In this document: in pieces, positions 26,192-34,528 of the stretch
How the letters are laid out: every line of letters begins with the position of its first letter
Numbering within the stretch: position 1 is the first letter of the stretch
Notes under the pieces: model-generated
What the model saw: only the letters and a program-made list of their open reading frames with translations
What the model was told of the DNA's origin: nothing
Database searches by the model: none
Source of the DNA: Salinispira pacifica
GTDB taxonomy: Bacteria > Spirochaetota > Spirochaetia > DSM-27196 > Salinispiraceae
Reading direction: 5' to 3'
Length of the DNA stretch: 64,000 nt
Assembly: GCF_000507245.1 (NCBI RefSeq)
Contig: NC_023035.1
Coordinates: 1,005,001 to 1,069,000, forward strand
Made by a program: the position numbers and the translations under genes

Positions 26192-26950
26192 ATGAAATTA
26201 CTGTCTACACTTTCTTTCATCCTTTTTTTCCTAACTGCCCCTTTGACTGCATTGGAGGTAGAGGTAGAACAAATACTGGATGTTCCACCAAACTCGTTGG
26301 GAACTTTTTCATCTTCAGATGCAGCGGCATATGCATCCAACGACCAGCTTCTTTTGGCTTTTAGCAATGGATTTAACCTATTTGTATTGGAGGATAATCA
26401 GTGGATTCCGCTGATCGATGAGTATAGAACACCGCAGTATAATAATCAGAGACTACTGGAACAATCCTATGGGGTAGTGTACCTATATAATTCAATTACA
26501 TCTGGAGAATTTCTTTATTATGCCCAAATAGGTATGATAGCAAAAGAATACTACCGGGTTTTTGTTGATGAGAGTGGAGAGGTGCAGGCTGAGTTGGTCA
26601 ATAAAGAATACTATGACTCTCACCTATTACGCTATCTGAGTAGGGGTTGGAGTTTAGAGAATGGCATGCAGCTACTAAATGGTCTCCGTATCGAACTGAC
26701 TCCTCTTGAAATGGGGCTGCAAGCCTACTGGCCGGACATTGTAGATGCTGAAGGCAATAAGGTATACCGTTTCACGGACGAGTTTTCAGAAGCTTTTGTT
26801 GAGGATATTTTAACCATCACAGCAAATCCATCATTGGACAGGGTAGCCATGGTAATCTCTTTTACGAAAGAATGTGAGGAAGCATACTTAAAACCTCAGA
26901 CCGAACGGTTTAGAAAGCTTGTAATCTTTAAACTATCGTATGACGAATAA
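26192..26950 (+). CDS. Short exported protein, candidate partner of array protein 4
   Basis: 252 residues with a cleavable signal peptide (LLSTLSFILFFLTAPLTA) followed by LEVEVEQILDVPP. It corresponds to the first domain of the proteins at 22175 and 30623 but ends where their SH3-like part begins (IFKLSYDE against their VTY strand), so it has no SH3 domain and no C-terminal anchor. The Shine-Dalgarno AAGGAGG lies within the last codons of the array gene, giving tight coupling. Function unknown; periplasmic by prediction. Confidence 0.7.
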   Translation: MKLLSTLSFILFFLTAPLTALEVEVEQILDVPPNSLGTFSSSDAAAYASNDQLLLAFSNGFNLFVLEDNQWIPLIDEYRTPQYNNQRLLEQSYGVVYLYNSITSGEFLYYAQIGMIAKEYYRVFVDESGEVQAELVNKEYYDSHLLRYLSRGWSLENGMQLLNGLRIELTPLEMGLQAYWPDIVDAEGNKVYRFTDEFSEAFVEDILTITANPSLDRVAMVISFTKECEEAYLKPQTERFRKLVIFKLSYDE

Positions 26951-26976
26951 AAACCTATCAACATGCAAAGAAACAT

Positions 26977-27047
26977 CCTCCTAAGCCCCGCCTTGAGCTG
27001 AACCGGCGAACAGCCCGGTGTCAGCCTCGAAGGAATTTCTTAGGGGG
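26977..27047. repeat. Cassette-end imperfect palindrome, copy 4
   Basis: The left arm is slightly worn (CCTCCTAAG); the right arm CTTAGGGGG is intact. It follows the partner gene by 26 bases. Confidence 0.82.
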
Positions 27048-27141
27048 TGTACGCTTGAGCGAAGTTGTTTTCTTCATTGGTATGCTTACTAGTCCTTCAC
27101 CACCCTTTAAATCTATACACATCAGGATAGCAGTCTGGTTA

Positions 27142-28023
27142 TCACAGCTTCTTAATTTCCTGCTCGGAAAGGCCGGTAATCTCTGAGATATCTGCTATCG
27201 GAAAACCTCGTTCCAGCATTTTGCGTGCATCTTCCCGGGCTTTCTGCTGCATACCCTGCTCCATACCGCGTTGCTCTCCACGTTGCTCAATTCTGTCTAC
27301 AACTTCTGCCAACATTGTTTTTACCTCCGTTAACTGATTTACCTTGTCGATGTCCCCGTTCTCAAGAGATCCTCGGAACATCCGGTTGATCCAGTGGCTG
27401 AATTGACGCAGCTGTTCAGGCTGCTCCTCGGCAATCATGGAAATTGCCGTATCTATTGTCCGCCGCAATGCCGCATCATCCTCCTGCTGCTCTAGGTATA
27501 TGATGGCTGCTACCAGACCCTTGATGCGCTCCAGTTTTTCCGGTGGGATATCACGCTCAATAATCGGGTAGTATGTAAAGCTTGGAATGTACTTTTGCGG
27601 AATCTCTGGTGCAATCAGCTCACTGATATTGAACGGCACCGTCCAAGGGAGGCTGCCGTTGTACAGGAGAACCGGAAATACCGCCGGCAGCAGCCCCTTT
27701 GTGCTGCTTCGAAACAACTGGTCGTACAGTTGCAGAATATACAGCAGCATACGTACCGGAATGGTTTTGTCAGGAGTGGATTGGAACTCCAACAGAACAT
27801 ACACATAAACCTCACGGCCGGGAAGGGTCACCTTATAGATAATATCACTCTCCCGGTCCAAAAGCTCATCGCTGACAAAGCTTTTATCCACCAGCTCAAC
27901 ATCATCAACAGCCAAGCCCTGCACAAAATCCTCCTCCACAAAGCGGGTGAGAAACTGATGAAACACCTGCTTGCTTGAGAAAAGGAATTTATATGCACTG
28001 TCCCAGGGCTTTCGTTCTGCCAT
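27142..28023 (-). CDS. Rpn family nuclease / putative transposase, copy 3
   Basis: About 293 residues, nearly identical to copy 2 (15050) but with a shorter Gln/Gly tail (GEQRGMEQGMQQKA). Nuclease residues are intact. The start at MAERKPW was chosen for the same promoter reason as in copy 1. Confidence 0.88.
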   Translation of the reverse strand: MAERKPWDSAYKFLFSSKQVFHQFLTRFVEEDFVQGLAVDDVELVDKSFVSDELLDRESDIIYKVTLPGREVYVYVLLEFQSTPDKTIPVRMLLYILQLYDQLFRSSTKGLLPAVFPVLLYNGSLPWTVPFNISELIAPEIPQKYIPSFTYYPIIERDIPPEKLERIKGLVAAIIYLEQQEDDAALRRTIDTAISMIAEEQPEQLRQFSHWINRMFRGSLENGDIDKVNQLTEVKTMLAEVVDRIEQRGEQRGMEQGMQQKAREDARKMLERGFPIADISEITGLSEQEIKKL

Positions 28024-28030
28024 AAATACA

Positions 28031-28059
28031 AGTATACGACGTTTCATAAAGCTGGACAA
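28031..28059 (-). promoter_or_regulatory. Promoter of Rpn copy 3, predicted leaderless
   Basis: TTGTCC (28054-28059), 17 bases, TATACT (28031-28036) on the minus strand, directly before the ATG. Confidence 0.6.
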
Positions 28060-28187
28060 TTGTTTACGTTCCAGCCGTTGTGAAGGAAACCAAAGGCGCG
28101 AATCCCGCGCCTCAATATTCATTAATCAATTCAAAAAGATACGTGGTTCTCTCTGCTTTTATTACGTACAGCCACACTCCTCCCACT

Positions 28188-28252
28188 ACACCATCCGTGA
28201 CCATCTGGTGTTCATCTGTGGTTACCACCAACTCCCTGATCTGTGAAATAAT
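28188..28252 (+). promoter_or_regulatory. Shared cassette leader, copy 5
   Basis: Same leader as copy 2, with AATAAT (28247-28252) at the -10 position after TG. Confidence 0.55.
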
Positions 28253-28395
28253 CTACCCTCCGCGGCATAGCCAACATCGCCACGACAATCGCAGTCAACG
28301 CTCTGCTCCCCCCGGGCACCGGAGCTCTACTCACCGCCGCCATCAACCTTGCCGACGACGCAGTATTCACCGCCCTGGACGTCTCCAACGGTGTA

Positions 28396-30633
28396 ATGAC
28401 CCGAAACGAAGGACTGGTCAACTTCGGAAAACAAGCGGCAACATCTCTTGCAAGCACCGCAATCGGCGGAATAGGACCCACAGAAGGTGCATTCACCGCC
28501 CTGGAAGCCGGCCAAAAAGTAGGCCTAACCCTTGGTAGACAACTCGGCACAAACCTCTCTTCCGGACTCATTAACTCCATAGAATACAGTGCTGAAGACG
28601 GCTTTGGTTGGAATGGAGAAGCATTAGCAGAATCAATGGTGGGCGAACAAGCTCTCGCCGGCTACATGGGCACTGTTATGGGAGGCGCGATCCAGCATAG
28701 TATGACTGATTCAATCCGTGGTACCATTGGAGAAGATCTGATGAATGCCCAGGCCACTGCCCGCACAGCCGGCAACCTCGCCCGAATGGGCATAGACCTC
28801 GCAGTAACCGGCAACACCGGCATCAATCTCTTGAACGCCAACGGAGTAGGACTGTTTGAAATGAACTTCGACCTTGAACAAGGCATCAGCGGCAGAATCA
28901 GCATGGGAGGCTACGACATGAGCGCCGGCACAATAATGAGTGCAATCAACGGCATGAGTACCTACAAAACCTCCCGGGACATCCTCAACCAGGGCTTTTC
29001 AGGTGACAGAGCAGCAGCAATGCGCATGCTTGCAAGCTACGCAGCTGATGAAACCGATGAACGCTTTGAACAGCTGATGAACGGTGATGCCGAGTTCACA
29101 ATAGAAGAAGGGGACGGCAACGCCAAAACCGAACAGGATGAGAACGGCAGAATCAGCATGCGGATCGACAGCCAGGAAGGAACCAACGGCGACCTTCTCA
29201 CAGGAATTGCCCTGATCCATGAAGCATTCAGAAACGGTCTGGACGACGGAGAAATAGGACAACAGCAGGAAAACGCCGAGTCTGTAATACACCACACAAT
29301 CGCAGCCCAAATGGTGGGGCAGGGCTACGGCATGAGCAGCTTAAGCGACAGCCTCAAAGATGAAATAAAGATCCTCAACAGCGAAGGCGGAATCCAGAAG
29401 CTTGCAGAGCATGCAGTGGAGAATTATGACTGGAGTGCGGATTATTGGAAATTGACTGCTGAGGGCAAATGGAAGGAAGACCAATCGCTGGACTTTGACA
29501 TCTCTGCGGCGGTAGAAGAGAATCCCGAATTACTCAATGATCCTGAAATTATGGCTCTTCTCCGGCAGGGAGGCGGAAAGATTGCGTTCTCTGATATGAA
29601 TGAAGAAGTGGCGCAAAAAATAGGGCTGAGCATATTCGGCGACGACATCGCGAATTCGACGAATCCGAATGTCCCGGATTGGGCGAATGAATCGTTGATC
29701 AGTGCCAACGGAGCATTGAATAGATTTATTGAGGGGACTGGTGCCTTTGTTAATGCTAGTGAAGCCATTAATTCTGCTATCAGTTACATTGGTGGTTCCA
29801 ATTACGAATCAAATCCAATAAATAGTAGTATTGCTAATACACTTTTGACCGACATGATGGACTCACTGGGAGGTGTTCAAGATTCGGGATTACTTGTTAA
29901 AAACGGCGTATCTGGCATTGATACTTCAAACCTAGTGAATCTTGGAACTGATGAAAATCCGCTGTATATTCCGGTAGAACTTGGGCCAGGACAATCTGTG
30001 CATGATTCTTCCAGTTTACCCGGACTCCGGGATATGGACGCTGGCATTTTTAAGAATCACTCAGGAATTGATTTGCGTGGAATTGGTGACAGCAATGTTG
30101 TTTCATCGGCTGACAATTTATCAATGGAACTAAACTATGACGCGACATTTGGACTAAACGCACTGACAACATTTAATTACTCCGGGATTTCAGCGCAGGA
30201 TAAGCTATCCCATCTTGAGGCGGAACCAACGATTATGTCATTCCTTCAGAACTTTGGAACAGAGGGTGTTAATTTCGATGGGAACGCTCTTTCCGGTTTA
30301 ATTGCCGGGACAGTTCTGGGTAATGTGGGCAATACCGGTTACTCGGATGGAGCGCATTTGGATTGGAACACACTAGAATATTCTTCAGATTTGGCTGGAT
30401 TCGATCCGAATTCTCCGTTAGATAGCACACTATATGGTGATTACTTACGAAATGATATTACAGTTCAATCAGCGTTTGCCCGATATCGATCCGGTGGAGA
30501 AGGAACTCCGGAAACAGTTTTGGATTATGCTTCTAATCTGAACAATTATAGAAATTATTTTGAAGAAACGAACGACATTCCTTGGATGTGGGAGATGAAT
30601 CTTAATTATGGGTTAGGTTGGGATGACTATTAA
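28396..30633 (+). CDS. Array protein copy 5: longer conserved domain plus M23-like tip with altered second zinc motif
   Basis: 745 residues from the first ATG. Homologous sequence begins at about 28257 directly after an in-frame TAA, so this copy is also truncated at the 5' end. It has an extra N-terminal part shared with copies 2 and 6 (small hydrophobic helices, IGGIGPTEGAFTALEAG). After the conserved domain the variable region follows copy 3. The M23-like end has HSGID and LSHLEAE, but GAHLDWN has Asp in place of the last histidine. It overlaps the partner gene by 11 bases. Confidence 0.75.
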   Translation: MTRNEGLVNFGKQAATSLASTAIGGIGPTEGAFTALEAGQKVGLTLGRQLGTNLSSGLINSIEYSAEDGFGWNGEALAESMVGEQALAGYMGTVMGGAIQHSMTDSIRGTIGEDLMNAQATARTAGNLARMGIDLAVTGNTGINLLNANGVGLFEMNFDLEQGISGRISMGGYDMSAGTIMSAINGMSTYKTSRDILNQGFSGDRAAAMRMLASYAADETDERFEQLMNGDAEFTIEEGDGNAKTEQDENGRISMRIDSQEGTNGDLLTGIALIHEAFRNGLDDGEIGQQQENAESVIHHTIAAQMVGQGYGMSSLSDSLKDEIKILNSEGGIQKLAEHAVENYDWSADYWKLTAEGKWKEDQSLDFDISAAVEENPELLNDPEIMALLRQGGGKIAFSDMNEEVAQKIGLSIFGDDIANSTNPNVPDWANESLISANGALNRFIEGTGAFVNASEAINSAISYIGGSNYESNPINSSIANTLLTDMMDSLGGVQDSGLLVKNGVSGIDTSNLVNLGTDENPLYIPVELGPGQSVHDSSSLPGLRDMDAGIFKNHSGIDLRGIGDSNVVSSADNLSMELNYDATFGLNALTTFNYSGISAQDKLSHLEAEPTIMSFLQNFGTEGVNFDGNALSGLIAGTVLGNVGNTGYSDGAHLDWNTLEYSSDLAGFDPNSPLDSTLYGDYLRNDITVQSAFARYRSGGEGTPETVLDYASNLNNYRNYFEETNDIPWMWEMNLNYGLGWDDY

Positions 30634-31924
30634 TATTCTTCGTAAATTTGTAGTATTGCTATTAACCTCTATGTCCATATACGGAATTGAGGTGTCACTG
30701 GATCGCGAATATAATATTCCCGATCCGTCGCAGTATTTTGATGAGCTGGAACCGATATTTAATTCTCGAAGATGGTCAGGCAGCAGTCCATGGGTGTACT
30801 GGCTGGCAAGCGGAGACTTGTTTGTATTTCAAGGACCGTTTCATTGGAAGCTTGAACTTGAAAATGGTCAATACTCGAGACTACGAGAGTGGGAAGCATT
30901 TACTGAGTACGGATTTGGTACCCGTCCCGCCTCATTTCGAAACAATGACTTTATTGTGCTTAGGTATGGTTCAATCTTTGAAGGACCCAGAAAAGCTGGA
31001 ATCTTTTCCGAACAATGGGAACCTCTTATGATTGGTACAGAATTTAATGAAATATCTCTTGGAAGAATTCGCCGAAGAGTTGAAGATGATCGGCAACCTT
31101 ATGGATGGCATGTAGATTTGTTGGGGGAATATTCAATTATTAATCGCCCTGTCGTTGAGGATTTTGACGAGAGAATAACATTTGGCGAGTTTCAAACATT
31201 TTTATCACTTGTTGGTCCGGAAAACGACATGCTTTATCATATTCCTACAGAGTTTGCATCACTTCGGATAGCTGGAAATTATCCAAGTATTTCTGTGAGT
31301 TTTGACAGGTTTCGCATTGCAATCGTAGTGATTGCGGAGCAGATTGACCAGAACACTGAACTTAAAGGAGTATGGAAGATTTACACATTGAATGTCACCT
31401 ACGAAGCTCGCACAGACAAGGATATTCAGGTTTTTTCCTCCCCTGGTGCAGATTCACAGATTATCGGAACTGTCACCAGCGATATACAACTCATTGCCAT
31501 GGATACGGCAAATTATGAGCGGAACGGTGAAATTCAAGATTTTTGGTATCAAGTGAAATCTAATTCAATAGAAGGCTGGGTATATGGTGGCGATTTACTG
31601 ATTGAGGGTAATTCGTGGAGGGATCGACTCTCCAACCGAGGAGAACTCATACGCTGGCAAGAGGTCCCCGAGCTAGTAGCTGAGTTGCGACCGGAAGAGG
31701 CCGAGATAGAGGAAAGCTATCCATCTAATGAAGCGCGTTCAGAGTATGAAGAGCCCGTAGATACAGCTGAGAGCGATATAGATCCTCAGGAACAAATATT
31801 TTTAAATCGAAAAAATGAAATGCCATTTACAACAATTTTGGTGATCACAATCATCACCGCAATAATCCTCACACTCCTGGTGGGATTTATTGCAGACAAA
31901 GTAAAGGGAAAGAAAGACAATTAA
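30623..31924 (+). CDS. Exported protein with SH3-like domain and C-terminal anchor, candidate partner of array protein 5
   Basis: 433 residues. An N-terminal signal (FVVLLLTSMSIYG) is followed by IEVSLDREYNIP, the shared first domain, and an SH3-like domain (IQVFSSPGADSQIIG, DFWYQVKSNSIEGWVYGGD). A Glu-rich linker leads to a membrane helix near the end (TILVITIITAIILTLLVGF). Same architecture as the protein at 22175, matching the similarity of tips 3 and 5. The start lies inside the end of the array gene, so translation is coupled. Confidence 0.7.
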   Translation: MTINILRKFVVLLLTSMSIYGIEVSLDREYNIPDPSQYFDELEPIFNSRRWSGSSPWVYWLASGDLFVFQGPFHWKLELENGQYSRLREWEAFTEYGFGTRPASFRNNDFIVLRYGSIFEGPRKAGIFSEQWEPLMIGTEFNEISLGRIRRRVEDDRQPYGWHVDLLGEYSIINRPVVEDFDERITFGEFQTFLSLVGPENDMLYHIPTEFASLRIAGNYPSISVSFDRFRIAIVVIAEQIDQNTELKGVWKIYTLNVTYEARTDKDIQVFSSPGADSQIIGTVTSDIQLIAMDTANYERNGEIQDFWYQVKSNSIEGWVYGGDLLIEGNSWRDRLSNRGELIRWQEVPELVAELRPEEAEIEESYPSNEARSEYEEPVDTAESDIDPQEQIFLNRKNEMPFTTILVITIITAIILTLLVGFIADKVKGKKDN

Positions 31925-32144
31925 TTCTGAGAATAAAAGATGAGGCAAACCATGGATTTCTCACCCAGGATTCCCAAAATTGGGACAAGGTCCAGGAACA
32001 AGATTGGCGGGGGGGGACAATACTATATGAAAATCACCGGTGTTCACCTTAAGGAGGTTCATGAAATGCCCTCCTTATTCACGGGTTTGGGTTCCTGTTG
32101 ACCCGACGGTTCACCGGAAGACCAATGATCTTTGACATGTATAT

Positions 32145-32522
32145 GTGTTTACTTTAGGTCAAAGAAGTCGCCGGGCAGGCTGCCATGCTGGGACGAGTAC
32201 CTTGGCCTACGCATCCGAGAGTGCAGACCGAGGTATAACCGAGGCCACCCAAGAAATTATAGGCGGAATGCAGGAAAATGCACCCTCGGCAGAGTCGATA
32301 ATTGTCGACCTTACCGGCGGAACCCTGCAAAGCTCCTTGAAAATGCTCGATTTGCGGCCACATCCTTGGACCGAATCGATTTATGATATTAGTTCTTCAT
32401 TATTTCGACTAGGCGCTGCTTTGCCAGTTGAGAAAATTATAGACGTCGATATAGAAACAGAAACATCAGGTGTGAGAGAAAACGAGGGTGATCGAATAAA
32501 GGCGTACGTCGAAACATACTAA
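32145..32522 (+). pseudogene. Remnant of an unrecognised coding sequence at a worn cassette end
   Basis: An open frame of up to 125 residues (for example IIVDLTGGTLQSSLKML) has protein-like composition from about 32200 onward but no clear start and no recognised family. It stops two bases before ATTCCCCTAAG (32523-32532), which resembles the left arm of the cassette palindrome. It may be the last piece of a further, mostly deleted cassette. Upstream, 31925-32144 holds an inverted repeat (TAAGGAGG...CCTCCTTA, about 32049-32077) and nothing else I can name. Confidence 0.3.
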
Positions 32523-32532
32523 TTCCCCTAAG

Positions 32533-33150
32533 AGAATTGTTGAGTTGCCCGCCGTTCTTCCGGGGGACAGATTTGTTTTTGAAACTATGTTCGCTGCAGG
32601 ACCGGGTCAAACTCGAACTGAATCTTATGAGATCTCGCGATTCCGCTGATCTTTGAAAAATATTGAGAGATGGAAAAACACAATCGGGTTAAGAATGGAT
32701 AGCGCTGAAAAAAGCGGTTCACACAACGAGCCGCTTAAAATCCACTTTGGTGCCATTGAAATTCACAAGATACCCGATTTTCAATTTGGACAGCCTGAGA
32801 TAATTGAGCAACTGTGCTTCTCACGGAGGCATGGGCGAGCAGGGGGCTCTGGCCCCGACCAGCCTTTTTGTTTGAGGGCATTCTCGCAGCGACGAGCTGT
32901 CAAGGATGACAGACCTGCCAAAAGAAATAGAAAAATACAGGCTGCCTTGCCCGGTCGCATAGCCGAGCAGCAATGCGAAGCATTGCGGCCAGGCACTGGG
33001 AGGAGCGAGGGATATACTTAAAAAAAGAGGAGGAAGGAGAACCGCTCCGAGAAAAAAAGCGCAAATCATCGCGCGACATCAAAAAAACCAAACACAGGTT
33101 GTAATGACGTTCTATAATGAGCCTATAAATTCAGACAGTTTTCGGAGGGG
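32533..33150. other. Intergenic stretch, no supported gene
   Basis: No frame here looks like a real protein. A GC-rich part (about 32820-33010) has several short hairpins and low-quality open frames in all phases. It probably joins array debris to the insertion sequence that starts at about 33151. Confidence 0.4.
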
Positions 33151-33188
33151 GTTTTCAGTGATATCCTGCTTCATAGTGAGGAAAACCA

Positions 33189-33490
33189 TTGAAGAAGACA
33201 TACGATAAGGCATTTAAGCGAAAATAGTACTTGAGGTTTTCAAGGAGGAGATGACGTTGCAGGAGCTGGGGCATAGGTACGGGCTACACCCGAATGTCAT
33301 CAGTAACTGGAGGAAGCAGGCACTGACAGAGATGCCAAATATATTTGAACGATCAAACAAGAAAAGCGCGGAAGATCGCGAAGTTGAGGCACGAGAAGAG
33401 TCGATGCTCAAGACTATCGGGCAGCAGAAAATTGAAATTGATTTTCTAAAAAAAAAGTATCGTCAATTGTACGGCCGGGACCCGCAATGA
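33189..33490 (+). pseudogene. IS3 orfA with early frameshift
   Basis: The helix-turn-helix protein reads KKTYDKAFK, then shifts frame near 33214 where one base appears lost (expected A-K-I-V-L-E-V-F-K-E-E), and continues as TLQELGHRYGLHPNVISNWR with a coiled coil to the end. OrfA binds the IS ends. In this copy the start is separated from the rest. Confidence 0.6.
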
Positions 33491-34333
33491 TTGAACGCGA
33501 CCATCGGGAGCTGTCGATACGTCGGCAGAGCGAGCTCTTGGGCATTTCCCGATCAACCGTGTACTATCAAGCGCCTTCACAGCGGGATCAGAACGATGTG
33601 GACGAGCTTCAGGAGATCCTCGGGGTGCTGGAAGGCATACCGTTCTACGGCTACCGAAAAGTTGCCCTCGAGATGAAAAAGCAGGGGACGAATACGACGC
33701 CCAAACGGGTACGGCGGATCATGCGAAAGTTCGGACTCAAGGCAATCTATGCCAAACCGAATCTCTCGAAGGCACGCAAGGAGCACAAGAAATATCCCTA
33801 TCTGCTTTCAGGGAAGATCATTCGCCACCCGAATCAGGTCTGGGCCAGCGATATCACGCATATTCGGCTTCCCGGCGGGCAGGTATATCTTGTGGTGATC
33901 CTGGATCTCTATTCCCGCAAGGTCTTGAGCTGGCGATTGAGCAACAGCATGAGTGCCGATTTCTGTACCGAAGCGCTTGAAGAGGCTCTGTGGCGATACG
34001 CAAAGTCCGGCGATTTTCAACACGGACCAGGGAAGCCAGTTTACCTCTGATGCGTTCACAGAGATCTTAAAACGCCATGGAGTGCGCATCAGCATGGATG
34101 GGAAGGGCCGTGCACTGGATAATATCTACATCGAACGATTATGGAAGACACTGAAATACGAAGATATATACATCAAGTCATATGAGTCCATGAAGGACCT
34201 CAAAGACGGACTGAACAGGTATTTCCGGTTCTATAATACGATGAGATTCCATCAGTCCCTGGATTATCAAGTTCCGGATGAGAAGTACGAGTCATTTCAA
34301 ACTTCATTACCGGAAGTTCAAGTGGCAGCATAA
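33487..34333 (+). pseudogene. IS3 orfB (DDE transposase) with frameshift
   Basis: This is an integrase-core transposase. The first catalytic Asp is in WASDITHIR; the second is in FNTDQGSQFT and the Glu in YIERLWKTLKYED, but these lie in a different frame after a likely 1-base deletion near 34008. The first part therefore ends early at 34050. With the base restored, the protein would be a normal IS3-type OrfB of about 280 residues. Confidence 0.7.
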
Positions 34334-34422
34334 GCGTTAGGCTACACTGAAAACTTTTTATGATTTTGGTCTGGACAAAGGGCGCAGTTTATTCCAACCC
34401 CAAATGGCTACCCGACAACCAT

Positions 34423-34460
34423 CGGGCCTATCTGTGAAAATCGGTGTTTATCGGTGGTAA
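34423..34460. repeat. Degenerate cassette leader before copy 6
   Basis: GGCCTATCTGTGAAAATCGGTGTTTATCGGTGGTAAAA has the same ATC-nGTG units at about 11-base spacing as the other leaders but has drifted. It again lies just before a 5'-truncated array gene. Confidence 0.45.
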
Positions 34461-34528
34461 AACAAAACTTTCTCATATGTGGTCCCTAAGACGGACTGTT
34501 CAACGAACACATCGGCTATGCACCGGAA

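Larger units (their letters stand above)
33151..34354 (+). mobile_element. Decayed IS3-family insertion sequence
   Basis: The 1.2 kb element holds orfA and orfB in the usual IS3 order. The likely ends are an imperfect inverted repeat: GTTTTCAGTGATATCC at the left and the complement of GTTTTCAGTGTAGCC at 34340-34354. Both frames carry frameshifts, so it is probably dead. No clear target duplication was found, and the exact ends are a prediction. Confidence 0.65.

Noticed and set aside
32653-33021. 122-codon open frame between the remnant and the IS3 element
   Set aside because: Arg/Gly/Gln-rich low-quality composition, overlapping open frames on both strands, no start signal.
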